Part shown: positions 1 through 5,975 of the stretch, piece by piece
Layout of the letters: the number at the start of each line of letters is the position of its first letter
Numbering within the stretch: position 1 is the first letter of the stretch
Notes under the pieces: model-generated
What the model was told of the DNA's origin: nothing
Database searches by the model: none
Seen by the model: only the letters and a program-made list of their open reading frames with translations
Translations under genes and position numbers: made by a program
DNA from: SZUA-430 sp044375275
GTDB lineage: Bacteria > Pseudomonadota > Alphaproteobacteria > Micropepsales > Micropepsaceae
Assembly: GCA_044375275.1 (NCBI GenBank)
Contig: JBILMZ010000153.1
Location: forward strand, 1-8,353
Direction of reading: 5' to 3'
DNA length: 8,353 nt

Positions 1-117
1 ACCCAGAGAATTGCCATCGAGATAGGTGAGTCCATCGGGAATGACAAAGCGCTCGCGTATGGCCGCAAGCGGATCGTGCGCATCAAGCATTTCACAATGG
101 TTGCGGTCGATGGTCAT
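1..117 (-). CDS. kynU: Kynureninase, N-terminal fragment (runs off the left edge)
   Basis: Kynureninase is a pyridoxal-phosphate enzyme that cleaves L-kynurenine to anthranilate and alanine (or 3-hydroxykynurenine to 3-hydroxyanthranilate) in tryptophan breakdown. Only the first 39 codons are in the window, so the PLP lysine is not visible. The recognisable part is residues 32-39, YLDGNSLG, the N-terminal signature of the family, preceded by the typical stretch LAAIRERFVIPDG. The ATG at 117 overlaps the stop of the upstream hydrolase gene in an ATGA arrangement, which suggests translational coupling and one transcript. The fragment is short, but the motif is distinctive and the reading frame is open to the window edge. 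The identity is recognised by eye from the motif, without a database search. Confidence 0.85.
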   Translation of the reverse strand, partial: MTIDRNHCEMLDAHDPLAAIRERFVIPDGLTYLDGNSLG

Positions 118-1037
118 CGGATGATCCAGTCAATCTCGGCGACAATGCCAGGCCACGCAGCAGATTGGGGATCGATCAGATCGAAGTGCCCGGCATTCAC
201 GAAGGTTCGCACGACCACGCTGTCCCCGCTCCTTTTCGCCTGCGCACCAAAGGCATCGCCAAATGACGACGGCACGATGCGATCAAGGTCTCCCGACAAC
301 ACGGCAAGCCTGGTGCCGGTCGGCAGCATTTCAGCCGGTGAGGTATCCGCGTAAACATCCTGCCCCTGGCGCGCGGCAACGCCGGTCAGCGCATCAATCG
401 TTGGCGGCCCACCACAGGCGTCGGGTCCCGTGGCGCGATAGGCCTTAAGGTCGTTGATCCCGGCGAGACTGACCACACCGCGGATCGCCAGCGGTGTTGC
501 TGCATGCAACGGCGATGTCGAGGGAATGGACTTGCGCGCGGCAAGCCAGTTGGCGAGATGCCCGCCAGCCGAATGACCAACAGCGACCACGCGCATGAGG
601 TCTATGGGATACGGCGCCGCAAGCGCCTTGAGTTCGTCGGCGGCCTTCGCCGTGTCGAGGAACGTCGCCGGATAGCCGCCCGCCTCGTCGCCGATGCGCC
701 GGTAGTCGATGCTCCAGACGAAATAGCCACGCTGCCGAAGATCCTCGGCCATGAGCGCCACAAGCTCCGTCGCCGGCAACGCGGCAAGCCAGCAGCCGCC
801 ATGCACCAGCAGCACCACCGGAAACGGACCTTTGCCTGACGGCAGCCAGACCTCTCCATACTGGTGCGGATGTGCGCCATAGCTCAGCACCGTCGTGGGT
901 ACCGGCCGCGGTCGTGCAAGCAGATCCCTGAACGTCACCGGCGCAGCCATTGCGCCAGCAGCACCAGGCAGGACAGCCCCCGCCGCAGCGGCAATGGACA
1001 TGATCCGCCTACTCACTGAACGTGAACGGACGATCAT
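114..1037 (-). CDS. Alpha/beta hydrolase with N-terminal export signal; candidate N-formylkynurenine formamidase
   Basis: This is a serine hydrolase of the alpha/beta fold, 307 residues from the ATG at 1037. The oxyanion-hole motif HGGCW is at residues 79-83, the nucleophile elbow GHSAGG at 154-159 (Ser156), the probable acid Asp252 in GDLDRIVP, and the probable His284 in NAGHFD. HGGxW is the motif seen in animal-type arylformamidases, and the stop codon overlaps the kynureninase start, so the likely substrate is N-formylkynurenine, giving kynurenine. That role is inferred from context; a generic esterase is the alternative. The N-terminus looks like a signal peptide: SRRIMS (twin-arginine-like), a stretch rich in Ala and Gly, then AMA before APVTF at about residue 31. 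This is odd for an enzyme expected in the cytoplasm. Upstream TTG (1088) and ATG (1067) starts lie deeper in the nitrilase gene. The ATG at 1001, 7 bases after the nitrilase stop with AGGCGG just before it, is a serious alternative and would remove the arginines. Confidence 0.85.
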   Translation of the reverse strand: MIVRSRSVSRRIMSIAAAAGAVLPGAAGAMAAPVTFRDLLARPRPVPTTVLSYGAHPHQYGEVWLPSGKGPFPVVLLVHGGCWLAALPATELVALMAEDLRQRGYFVWSIDYRRIGDEAGGYPATFLDTAKAADELKALAAPYPIDLMRVVAVGHSAGGHLANWLAARKSIPSTSPLHAATPLAIRGVVSLAGINDLKAYRATGPDACGGPPTIDALTGVAARQGQDVYADTSPAEMLPTGTRLAVLSGDLDRIVPSSFGDAFGAQAKRSGDSVVVRTFVNAGHFDLIDPQSAAWPGIVAEIDWIIR

Positions 1038-1836
1038 GTGTGAGCGCCGGAACGCGGGTTCTCGCATCCGTGACCTTCGCCGGATCAATGTCGGCCAGGA
1101 TCACGCAGGGATCATCACCCGCTTCCGCGATGATTGCACCCCACGGATCAACAATGAGGCTGTGCCCGAACGTGTGACGTCCGTTCTCGTGCTTGCCGCC
1201 CTGCGCCGGCGCGATCACGTAGCAGCCGGTCTCGATCGCCCGCGCGCGCTGCAGCACATGCCAGTGCGCCATGCCCGTCGTGTGCGTGAATGCGGCCGGG
1301 ATCGTGAGGAACGAGGCGCCAGCCTTTGCCAGCGCGCGGTAGAGCTGCGGAAAGCGCAGGTCATAGCAGACGCTCAAGCCCAGCTTGCCCCACGGCATGG
1401 TCGACACGACCGCGCGCTCACCACGGCGGAAGTTGCGCGACTCGCGATAGACCTCGCCATTCGGCAGGTCCACGTCGAACATGTGGATCTTGTCATAGGT
1501 CGCGGCGATGTGGCCGTCGGCCGCGATCAGGAACGAACGGTTCGCGCATTGCCGCTCGGCAACCCGGATCGGCATGGAGCCGATGAGCAGCCAGATGTTG
1601 AGTTCCGCGGCGAGAGCCTGAAAGGCCTTCAGCGCCGCGTCATCATCCTGGATGAGCACCTTGGAAAAGAGCCGGTCGGACTCGGCTTCAAAGAGCGAGG
1701 TGACCTCTGGCGTCGCGACGAAATCCGCGCCAAGGGATTTGGCTTCCCGGATGAGTGCCGTGGCCTGGTTGACGTTCGAAGAGATCTCGAGGCCTGAGCG
1801 CATCTGCACGCAGGCCGCACGGAATATGTTTGCCAT
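1009..1836 (-). CDS. Nitrilase-superfamily amidohydrolase, Nit1-like (probable deaminated-glutathione amidase)
   Basis: This is a carbon-nitrogen hydrolase of 275 residues, the usual length for a single-domain member. The catalytic triad is visible: Glu44 (ATPEVTS), Lys116 (YDKIHMFDVDL) and Cys157 (SVCYDLRFPQLYRAL). The segment around the lysine, with DLPNGEVYRES just after it, resembles the Nit1 branch. Nit1 hydrolyses deaminated glutathione, a toxic by-product of transaminases, and so acts in metabolite repair in the cytoplasm. The less likely alternative is the Nit2 omega-amidase branch, whose lysine region differs. The gene starts 9 bases after the grxC stop, which links two glutathione-related functions in one transcript. 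The upstream bases show little Shine-Dalgarno character, so translation may be coupled to grxC. It overlaps the downstream hydrolase by 29 bases if that gene starts at 1037. Confidence 0.93.
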   Translation of the reverse strand: MANIFRAACVQMRSGLEISSNVNQATALIREAKSLGADFVATPEVTSLFEAESDRLFSKVLIQDDDAALKAFQALAAELNIWLLIGSMPIRVAERQCANRSFLIAADGHIAATYDKIHMFDVDLPNGEVYRESRNFRRGERAVVSTMPWGKLGLSVCYDLRFPQLYRALAKAGASFLTIPAAFTHTTGMAHWHVLQRARAIETGCYVIAPAQGGKHENGRHTFGHSLIVDPWGAIIAEAGDDPCVILADIDPAKVTDARTRVPALTHDRPFTFSE

Positions 1837-1845
1837 GAAGGCAGA

Positions 1846-2154
1846 TTAAACGTGACCCGTCTCGAGGAGCAAGTCGAGCTTGCCGGCATCCTCCAGCGCG
1901 TGCAGGTCATCGCAGCCGCCGACATGGGTTTCGCCAACGAAAATCTGCGGAACGGTGTGCCGGCCGTGGGCGCGGGACATCATTTCCGACCGCTTCTGCG
2001 CGTCCATCCCGACATCGATCTCGGTAAACGAGACGCCCTTCTTCTTCAGGAGGGACTTGGCACGATGACAATAGGGGCAAAGCAGCGTCGTGTAGATCAC
2101 CACACCGCTGTGGACATCTTCTGCCGGCTCGGCATTCTGCATCATCATCATCAT
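1846..2154 (-). CDS. grxC: Glutaredoxin 3 (class I dithiol glutaredoxin)
   Basis: A small cytoplasmic thiol-disulfide oxidoreductase that uses glutathione to reduce protein disulfides and mixed disulfides. The 102-residue product has the dithiol active site CPYC at 26-29, the cis-proline motif TVPQIF at 67-72, and the glutathione-binding GGCDDL at 79-84. The first strand is VVIYTTLLCPYC. The reading frame opens with five consecutive ATG codons (2154 down to 2140), so the true first residue is ambiguous by up to four codons. The nearest purine-rich stretch upstream, GAGCGGG, is about 11 bases from the first ATG and would be too far from the last. It lies 66 bases after comF and 9 bases before the Nit1-like gene. 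Confidence 0.95.
   Translation of the reverse strand: MMMMMQNAEPAEDVHSGVVIYTTLLCPYCHRAKSLLKKKGVSFTEIDVGMDAQKRSEMMSRAHGRHTVPQIFVGETHVGGCDDLHALEDAGKLDLLLETGHV
2140..2154 (-). repeat. Five tandem ATG codons at the start of grxC
   Basis: On the plus strand this reads as CAT repeated five times, which on the coding strand is five in-frame ATG codons in a row. Any could initiate. The repeat is a trinucleotide microsatellite, so changes in copy number would keep the frame and alter only the N-terminus. Confidence 0.9.
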
Positions 2155-2220
2155 CGGTTACGCCCGCTCATGACCGGGACCTATCCGCGAGGACCCGCTT
2201 TGTGAACCTATAGCATAAGT
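2155..2220 (-). other. comF-grxC spacer with an inverted repeat across the comF stop
   Basis: A 66-base gap. Its comF-side end is AT-rich and carries TGAAC (2203-2207) and GTTCA (2219-2223) as 5-bp inverted arms 11 bases apart; the second arm includes the comF stop codon. TATAGG or TATGCT inside the loop could be a -10 element for grxC, but I find no matching -35. There is no T-run for a terminator, so read-through from comF into grxC is likely. Confidence 0.35.
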
Positions 2221-3000
2221 TCAAAAATTTAAGGGGCGCACAACGCGCGCCAGTGTGACAACTGACACATTCGCTGCCCCGGCCTTGAGCAGTGCCTTGG
2301 AACAGGCGGTAATGGTGGCGCCCGTCGTTAGCACATCGTCAACCACGAGGATGCTTTTCCCCACCACGTTTGCCCGGGTGGCGGCCGGAACGCTGAAAAC
2401 GCTGGCCACGTTCCGCAACCGCGCGCGGGCCGACGTCATGGCTCCCTGGCTTTCGGTGGCCCGCCGCCGCACGAGGACCTCCGGCGCCACACGCACCCCT
2501 GTCAGGCGCGACAGGCCATGGGCGAGCAATCCCGCCTGATTGTACTTGCGCATCAGCAGGCGCTTCCAGTGCAGCGGAACCGGCACCAGCAGGTCTGCCT
2601 GCACGACCTCATCCCGGGCGCACGCCAGCATCCACCGCGCCAGCAGCGGACACGCTTCAAGCTTGTCCGCATGCTTGAAGCCCAGGATCAGGTCCCGGCT
2701 CCCCTCGTCATAGGCGATCGCCGCCCGCAGCCGGGAGAAAGCCCGCGGCCGAGCCAGGCACGACGCACAGCGAACGTCATCCCCAAGCGCATGAGGAAAG
2801 GGAATACCGCATTGCGCACACCAGGGCGGAGCCAGGAAGCGTATGCCGTTCCAGCAGGCCCCGCACACAGACTGCGGCTCCACCACCGGTTCCCGGCAGC
2901 GCAGGCAGAGAGGTGGCAAAAGCACGTCGAGAAGCCGTCGCCCTGCCGCCCGGACCGATCCGCGCATGGCGCGCCCCAGCATCGCGCTGTACTGTCTCAT
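2221..3000 (-). CDS. comF: ComF family phosphoribosyltransferase-like protein
   Basis: ComF proteins have a zinc-ribbon N-terminus and a phosphoribosyltransferase-like C-terminus. They are needed for DNA uptake in competent bacteria, but they are also common in species not known to be competent, where the role is unclear. The 259-residue product from the ATG at 3000 has four CxxC pairs (residues 32-35, 46-49, 61-64 and 78-81), enough for two zinc sites, and the PRPP-binding motif VVDDVLTTGAT at about 219-229. The N-terminal LLDVLLPPLCLRC is typical. An in-frame TTG at 3051 would add 17 residues but leave only 17 bases to the divergent gene. The ATG at 3000 has GGCGG upstream and is preferred; ATGs six and eleven codons further in are possible. 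No other competence gene is in view. Confidence 0.92.
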   Translation of the reverse strand: MRQYSAMLGRAMRGSVRAAGRRLLDVLLPPLCLRCREPVVEPQSVCGACWNGIRFLAPPWCAQCGIPFPHALGDDVRCASCLARPRAFSRLRAAIAYDEGSRDLILGFKHADKLEACPLLARWMLACARDEVVQADLLVPVPLHWKRLLMRKYNQAGLLAHGLSRLTGVRVAPEVLVRRRATESQGAMTSARARLRNVASVFSVPAATRANVVGKSILVVDDVLTTGATITACSKALLKAGAANVSVVTLARVVRPLNF

Positions 3001-3068
3001 CACTGACCGCCGCTGCCTGCCGGGCCAGCGTGGTCCGGCGTCGGCAGCCAAGTCATCGTGACGGCAAC
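3001..3068. promoter_or_regulatory. Divergent intergenic region between comF and the methyltransferase gene
   Basis: These 68 GC-rich bases must hold the start signals for two divergent genes unless the promoters lie inside the coding regions. I cannot point to a convincing -35/-10 pair on either strand. An inverted pair GCTGCC (3012-3017) and GGCAGC (3043-3048) is present and may be chance at this base composition. Confidence 0.35.
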
Positions 3069-3926
3069 ATGCATCAGGTTCCCCAGATCTTTGACCAGTC
3101 CCTCAGGCGCGCACGCAAGGCACGCACGGCCGGTCAGGCCCACAAGGCGTCATTCCTCCTGCAGGAGGTCGTGTCGGAAGTGGCTGACCGGCTGCAGGCA
3201 GTGAACCGGCACTTTCCGGTTTTCGTGTGTCACGGCGCCGGAGATTTGTCGCAACACGTCGCAAGCCACGCCATTGCCACAAATGTCGTGGCAAGCCTGA
3301 CGCCAGCGGCGGGTGTTGTCTTCGAGGAAAGCGCCTTCCCCTTTGCCGACGCATCGATCGATGCCCATGCAAGCCTGCTGACACTTCATGCCATCAATGA
3401 CCTGCCAGGCGCCCTCGCGCAGATCCGCCGGGCCCTGCGCCCCGACGGCTTCTTCATTGGCGCCCTGTTCGGGTCGCGCACGCTGCAGGAACTCAGACAG
3501 GCGCTGACCGCAGCCGAAGCCGAAATCCTTGGCGGCGTGTCACCACGCGTCTCGCCCTTCCTCGATATCCGCGACGCCGGCGCGCTGCTCCAGCGCGCGG
3601 GTTTCACGCTGCCGGTTGCCGACACGGATGAGATCACGGTCCACTACGAGAATCCGCTGCGCCTGTTCGAGGACCTGCGGCTGATGGGCGAAACCAACGT
3701 GCTGCACGAAAGGCAGCGCCGCTTCCTGCGACGTGACGTGCTGTTGCGGGCGCTGGAAATCTACAGGCAGGAAAACGCCGATGGCGAAGGCCGCATCCGC
3801 GCGACGTTCGAGATCATGTACCTTGCAGGCTGGGCGCCGCACGAAAGCCAGCAGCAGCCGCTGAAACCGGGAAGCGCGAAAATGAAACTCGCCGACGCGC
3901 TCAAGGCGACGTCAGGAAAACCCTGA
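3069..3926 (+). CDS. NDUFAF5-like SAM-dependent methyltransferase-fold protein
   Basis: A 285-residue class I methyltransferase-fold protein of the BioC/NDUFAF5 group. The C-terminal block at about 245-270, with FEIMYLAGWAPHESQQ followed by KPGSAKMKLADAL, is characteristic of the alphaproteobacterial and mitochondrial NDUFAF5 family. Human NDUFAF5 hydroxylates an arginine of complex I subunit NDUFS7 and does not methylate it, so the bacterial protein may act in complex I maturation; that function is inferred. The motif-I region is degenerate: VFVCHGAGD (51-59) replaces the usual acidic-residue GxGxG loop. The post-I region with FPFADASIDAH (90-100) and RALRPDGFFIGALFG (121-135) is well kept. 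The ATG at 3069 is chosen because family similarity (QIFDQSLRRARKARTA) begins just after it; the same frame is open upstream but overlaps comF. The ribosome-binding site is weak. Confidence 0.88.
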   Translation: MHQVPQIFDQSLRRARKARTAGQAHKASFLLQEVVSEVADRLQAVNRHFPVFVCHGAGDLSQHVASHAIATNVVASLTPAAGVVFEESAFPFADASIDAHASLLTLHAINDLPGALAQIRRALRPDGFFIGALFGSRTLQELRQALTAAEAEILGGVSPRVSPFLDIRDAGALLQRAGFTLPVADTDEITVHYENPLRLFEDLRLMGETNVLHERQRRFLRRDVLLRALEIYRQENADGEGRIRATFEIMYLAGWAPHESQQQPLKPGSAKMKLADALKATSGKP

Positions 3927-3937
3927 AGGCACGCCTG

Positions 3938-4108
3938 TTACATCGCTCCTTCAATGACGGCATACATGTCGATGGTCTTGCCGGCGACGGACTGCATGAT
4001 GCTGACCACGGCCATGAAGATGAGCGAGCAGATCAGGCTGTACTCAATGGCCGTTGTTCCGGCTTCATCGTCCGCAAATCGGCGTATCAGGCTCAACATT
4101 GCAGACAT
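3938..4108 (-). CDS. Flp/Fap-type (type IVb) pilin precursor
   Basis: A 56-residue prepilin. Residues 1-17 form a short charged leader (LIRRFADDEAG), followed by the Flp processing site: cleavage after Gly17, Glu at +5 and Tyr at +6 (TTAIEY). The hydrophobic segment is SLICSLIFMAVVSIM. The predicted mature pilin is 39 residues, a usual size. Flp pilins are cleaved by a TadV/CpaA-type peptidase and assembled by the Tad/Cpa apparatus into thin adhesive pili. None of those genes is in the window, so this copy depends on machinery elsewhere or is a stand-alone duplicate. The ATG at 4108 has a strong GAGGTG site 5 bases upstream. The stop is 11 bases from the converging methyltransferase stop. The cysteine in the membrane segment (residue 27) is unusual as far as I recall. 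Confidence 0.9.
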   Translation of the reverse strand: MSAMLSLIRRFADDEAGTTAIEYSLICSLIFMAVVSIMQSVAGKTIDMYAVIEGAM

Positions 4109-4112
4109 CTGG

Positions 4113-4118
4113 CACCTC
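4113..4118 (-). promoter_or_regulatory. Ribosome-binding site of the Flp pilin gene
   Basis: GAGGTG on the minus strand, 4 bases clear of the ATG at 4108 (CCAG spacer plus register), is among the clearest Shine-Dalgarno sites in the window and fixes the pilin start. An ACCTC at 4165-4161 in the same leader could pair with it over 5 bases. Confidence 0.65.
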
Positions 4119-4175
4119 GAAACTGTCAGCCGGGAGACTCTGAGCGATGGGTCTTAACAGGAGGTAACTGCTCAA

Positions 4176-4204
4176 ATTGTAGGAATTTCCGGCAAACTCG
4201 TCAG
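4176..4204 (-). promoter_or_regulatory. Candidate sigma-70-type promoter for the Flp pilin gene
   Basis: On the minus strand, CTGACG (4204-4199) and TACAAT (4181-4176) are separated by 17 bases, matching the -35 and -10 consensus at 4/6 and 5/6 positions. The -35 overlaps the mutT stop codon. It would give a leader of roughly 60 bases before the pilin ATG. The 92-base gap after mutT supports separate transcription. Confidence 0.45.
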
Positions 4205-4605
4205 AGAAAATCCCGCAACTGCGCAACCAGCGGCACGTCAGCTGGGGGGACAGGATAATTAGCCATGTCCCGCGGCCTGACCCATACAATTCTCTGTGCT
4301 TCCTGTGGCTGTACAATGCCTTCCCAGCGCCGACAGAGATAGAGCGGCATCAGAAGGTGAAATTTCTCGTAGGCATGAGAGGCGAAGGCAAACGGCGCCA
4401 GACACTCTTCCTTTACCGTGATGCCAAGCTCTTCCCGCAATTCGCGGATGAGGCTGGTCTCGGGCTTCTCGCCTGGCTCGACCTTTCCACCGGGAAACTC
4501 CCACAGCCCCGCCATCGACTTGCCCGCCGGCCGCTCGGCGAGCAGCACGCGGCCATCTGCATCGATCAGCGCAGCAGCAACGACCAGGACAAGGGGATGG
4601 GACAT
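4201..4605 (-). CDS. mutT: Nudix hydrolase of the MutT type (8-oxo-dGTP diphosphatase)
   Basis: MutT hydrolyses oxidised 8-oxo-dGTP to the monophosphate, preventing A:T to C:G transversions. The 134-residue protein has a complete Nudix box at residues 40-62, GX5EX7REUXEEXGU: Gly40, Glu46, Arg54, Glu55, Glu58, Glu59 and Gly61. It is preceded by LWEFPGG and by LLAERPAGKSMAG, both typical of MutT. Length and the late RIVWVRPRDM segment also agree with the family. The ATG at 4605 is chosen over an in-frame TTG at 4614; neither has a strong ribosome-binding site. The gene begins 33 bases after the argJ stop, so the two are probably cotranscribed; this neighbourhood is, from memory, common in alphaproteobacteria. 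Other Nudix substrates cannot be excluded from sequence alone. Confidence 0.93.
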   Translation of the reverse strand: MSHPLVLVVAAALIDADGRVLLAERPAGKSMAGLWEFPGGKVEPGEKPETSLIRELREELGITVKEECLAPFAFASHAYEKFHLLMPLYLCRRWEGIVQPQEAQRIVWVRPRDMANYPVPPADVPLVAQLRDFL

Positions 4606-4638
4606 GGAAAACAATCCGCGCAGGGGACGGTCGCAGGC

Positions 4639-5955
4639 CTAGCTGCGATAGTCGCCGTTGATGCTGATGTAACCGTGCGTCAGGTCGCAGGTCCAAACCC
4701 CCGCCGAACCCTTGGCCACGCCGACATCGATGTCGATCTCTATTTCAGCACGTTGCATATAGCGGGCCATTAAGGCTTCGCTGTAATTCGGGTCGCGCAG
4801 GCCCTGCGTTGCCACCTTGTGGCCACCGAACTTGATCGAGAGCTTGTCCCGGTTCGCCGCCTCGCCGGACTTGCCAACCGCCATGACCACCCGGCCCCAG
4901 TTCGCATCGCCGCCCGCGATGGCCGTCTTGACCAGCGGAGAGTTCGCCACCGACAGGGCAATCCTGCGCGCTGCGGTCGGGCTTTCGGCACCCGATACAT
5001 TGATCCGGATGAGCTTGGTGGCGCCCTCGCCGTCCTTCACGACCAGCACCGCGAGATCCTGCAGCACCGTGTTGAGCTTGGCGCGGAAATCATCCAGCCG
5101 CTTGTCGGCAAGGCGCGTCACAGGATTGTGGCGAGCCCCCTTGCCCGTCGCAAACAGCAACAGCGTGTCGCTGGTCGAGGTATCGCCATCGACCGTGATC
5201 GAGTTGAAGCTGGTCTCGGCCGCCTGCACGAGCATGGCCTGCAGCACGTCCTGCGGGATCGTGGCGTCGGTGAACACGAAGCTCAGCATCGTCGCCATGT
5301 CCGGCGCGATCATGCCTGATCCTTTCGCGATGCCGTTGATCCTGACAGCATGCCCGTCGATCTGCGCGGTCGCCGTCGCCATCTTGGGGAACGTGTCCGT
5401 CGTCATGATGGCGCGCGCCGCCTGCTCCCAGGCCGTGGCACCCGTGTTCTCGTAGATATCGGGCAGCGCCGTGGTCAGGCGCCTGACAGGCAAGGGTTCA
5501 CCGATGACACCCGTGGAGGCGATGAAGACCTCCGTCGGTTTGCAACCGGTGAGCGCAACAACGGCATCCACCGTCGCCTTCACGGCTTCATTGCCGACGC
5601 GACCGGTGAACGCATTGGCGTTGCCGGAATTGACAATGAGCGCCCGCGCCGACTTTTCGGCCAGCGCCGTGCGGCACCAGTCAACCGGGGCCGAGCAGGT
5701 CTTGGATTTCGTGAACACGCCGGCGACGGCCGTTCCCGGCGCAAACACGCCCATGAGAACGTCGGTCCGCCCCTCATAACGGATGCCGGCAGCGCCAGCC
5801 CCCAGACGAACGCCCGATATGGGCTGCAGTTTCGGAAAATTCTTTGGCGCGAGCGGAGAAACCGCATGTTCCTTCTTGGCAGCCTTGGGTGCCGCTTCCG
5901 GCACCGTCTTCGCTGTGAGCTTCTCCTTGCTCTGCTTTCCCCCGGCTGGGGTCAT
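4639..5955 (-). CDS. argJ: Bifunctional glutamate N-acetyltransferase / amino-acid acetyltransferase
   Basis: ArgJ moves the acetyl group from N-acetylornithine to glutamate, making ornithine and N-acetylglutamate in the cyclic arginine pathway; bifunctional forms can also use acetyl-CoA. The 438-residue precursor self-cleaves between Ala221 and Thr222 in KGSGMIAPDMATML (211-224), and Thr222 becomes the nucleophile of the beta chain. Other family landmarks are IVNSGNANAFTG (107-118), STGVIGEPLP (147-156), GGDANWGR (348-355) and the C-terminal YISINGDYRS. The first 31 residues are a Lys/Ala-rich extension before the usual VSPLAPKNFP start. The ATG at 5955 is supported by GAGGGA 6 bases upstream, and the next in-frame ATG is residue 68, inside the fold. 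It is followed by mutT and divergent from secA. Confidence 0.97.
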   Translation of the reverse strand: MTPAGGKQSKEKLTAKTVPEAAPKAAKKEHAVSPLAPKNFPKLQPISGVRLGAGAAGIRYEGRTDVLMGVFAPGTAVAGVFTKSKTCSAPVDWCRTALAEKSARALIVNSGNANAFTGRVGNEAVKATVDAVVALTGCKPTEVFIASTGVIGEPLPVRRLTTALPDIYENTGATAWEQAARAIMTTDTFPKMATATAQIDGHAVRINGIAKGSGMIAPDMATMLSFVFTDATIPQDVLQAMLVQAAETSFNSITVDGDTSTSDTLLLFATGKGARHNPVTRLADKRLDDFRAKLNTVLQDLAVLVVKDGEGATKLIRINVSGAESPTAARRIALSVANSPLVKTAIAGGDANWGRVVMAVGKSGEAANRDKLSIKFGGHKVATQGLRDPNYSEALMARYMQRAEIEIDIDVGVAKGSAGVWTCDLTHGYISINGDYRS

Positions 5956-5961
5956 GGCACG

Positions 5962-5967
5962 TCCCTC
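5962..5967 (-). promoter_or_regulatory. Ribosome-binding site of argJ
   Basis: GAGGGA on the minus strand with a 6-base spacer to the ATG at 5955. It supports the long N-terminus of ArgJ as genuine. Confidence 0.65.
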
Positions 5968-5975
5968 GTACTGGC

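Noticed and set aside
1038..1088. Longer starts of the alpha/beta hydrolase (TTG at 1088, ATG at 1067).
   Set aside because: They add Arg-rich sequence mirrored from the nitrilase end, increase the overlap, and place the signal-like segment too far from the N-terminus.
895..1797. A 300-codon plus-strand frame across the nitrilase gene.
   Set aside because: It is the shadow of the nitrilase, whose catalytic triad is complete. The antisense product is rich in Arg and has no recognisable domain.
2913..3068. Upstream extension of the methyltransferase frame into comF.
   Set aside because: It would overlap the comF coding region by about 90 bases on the opposite strand, and family similarity begins only after the ATG at 3069.
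3912..3926. A small inverted repeat TCAGG/CCTGA over the methyltransferase stop as a terminator.
   Set aside because: The stem is 5 bp with no following T-run on either strand; too weak to call.
4157..4165. AGGAGG on the plus strand between pilin and mutT as a start signal for a plus-strand gene.
   Set aside because: No convincing coding frame follows it; downstream is the mutT gene on the other strand.
4154..4168. A CtrA-like site (TTAA, 7 bases, TAAC) in the pilin leader.
   Set aside because: The second half-site matches the TTAA consensus at only two of four bases, and it would lie downstream of the proposed promoter.
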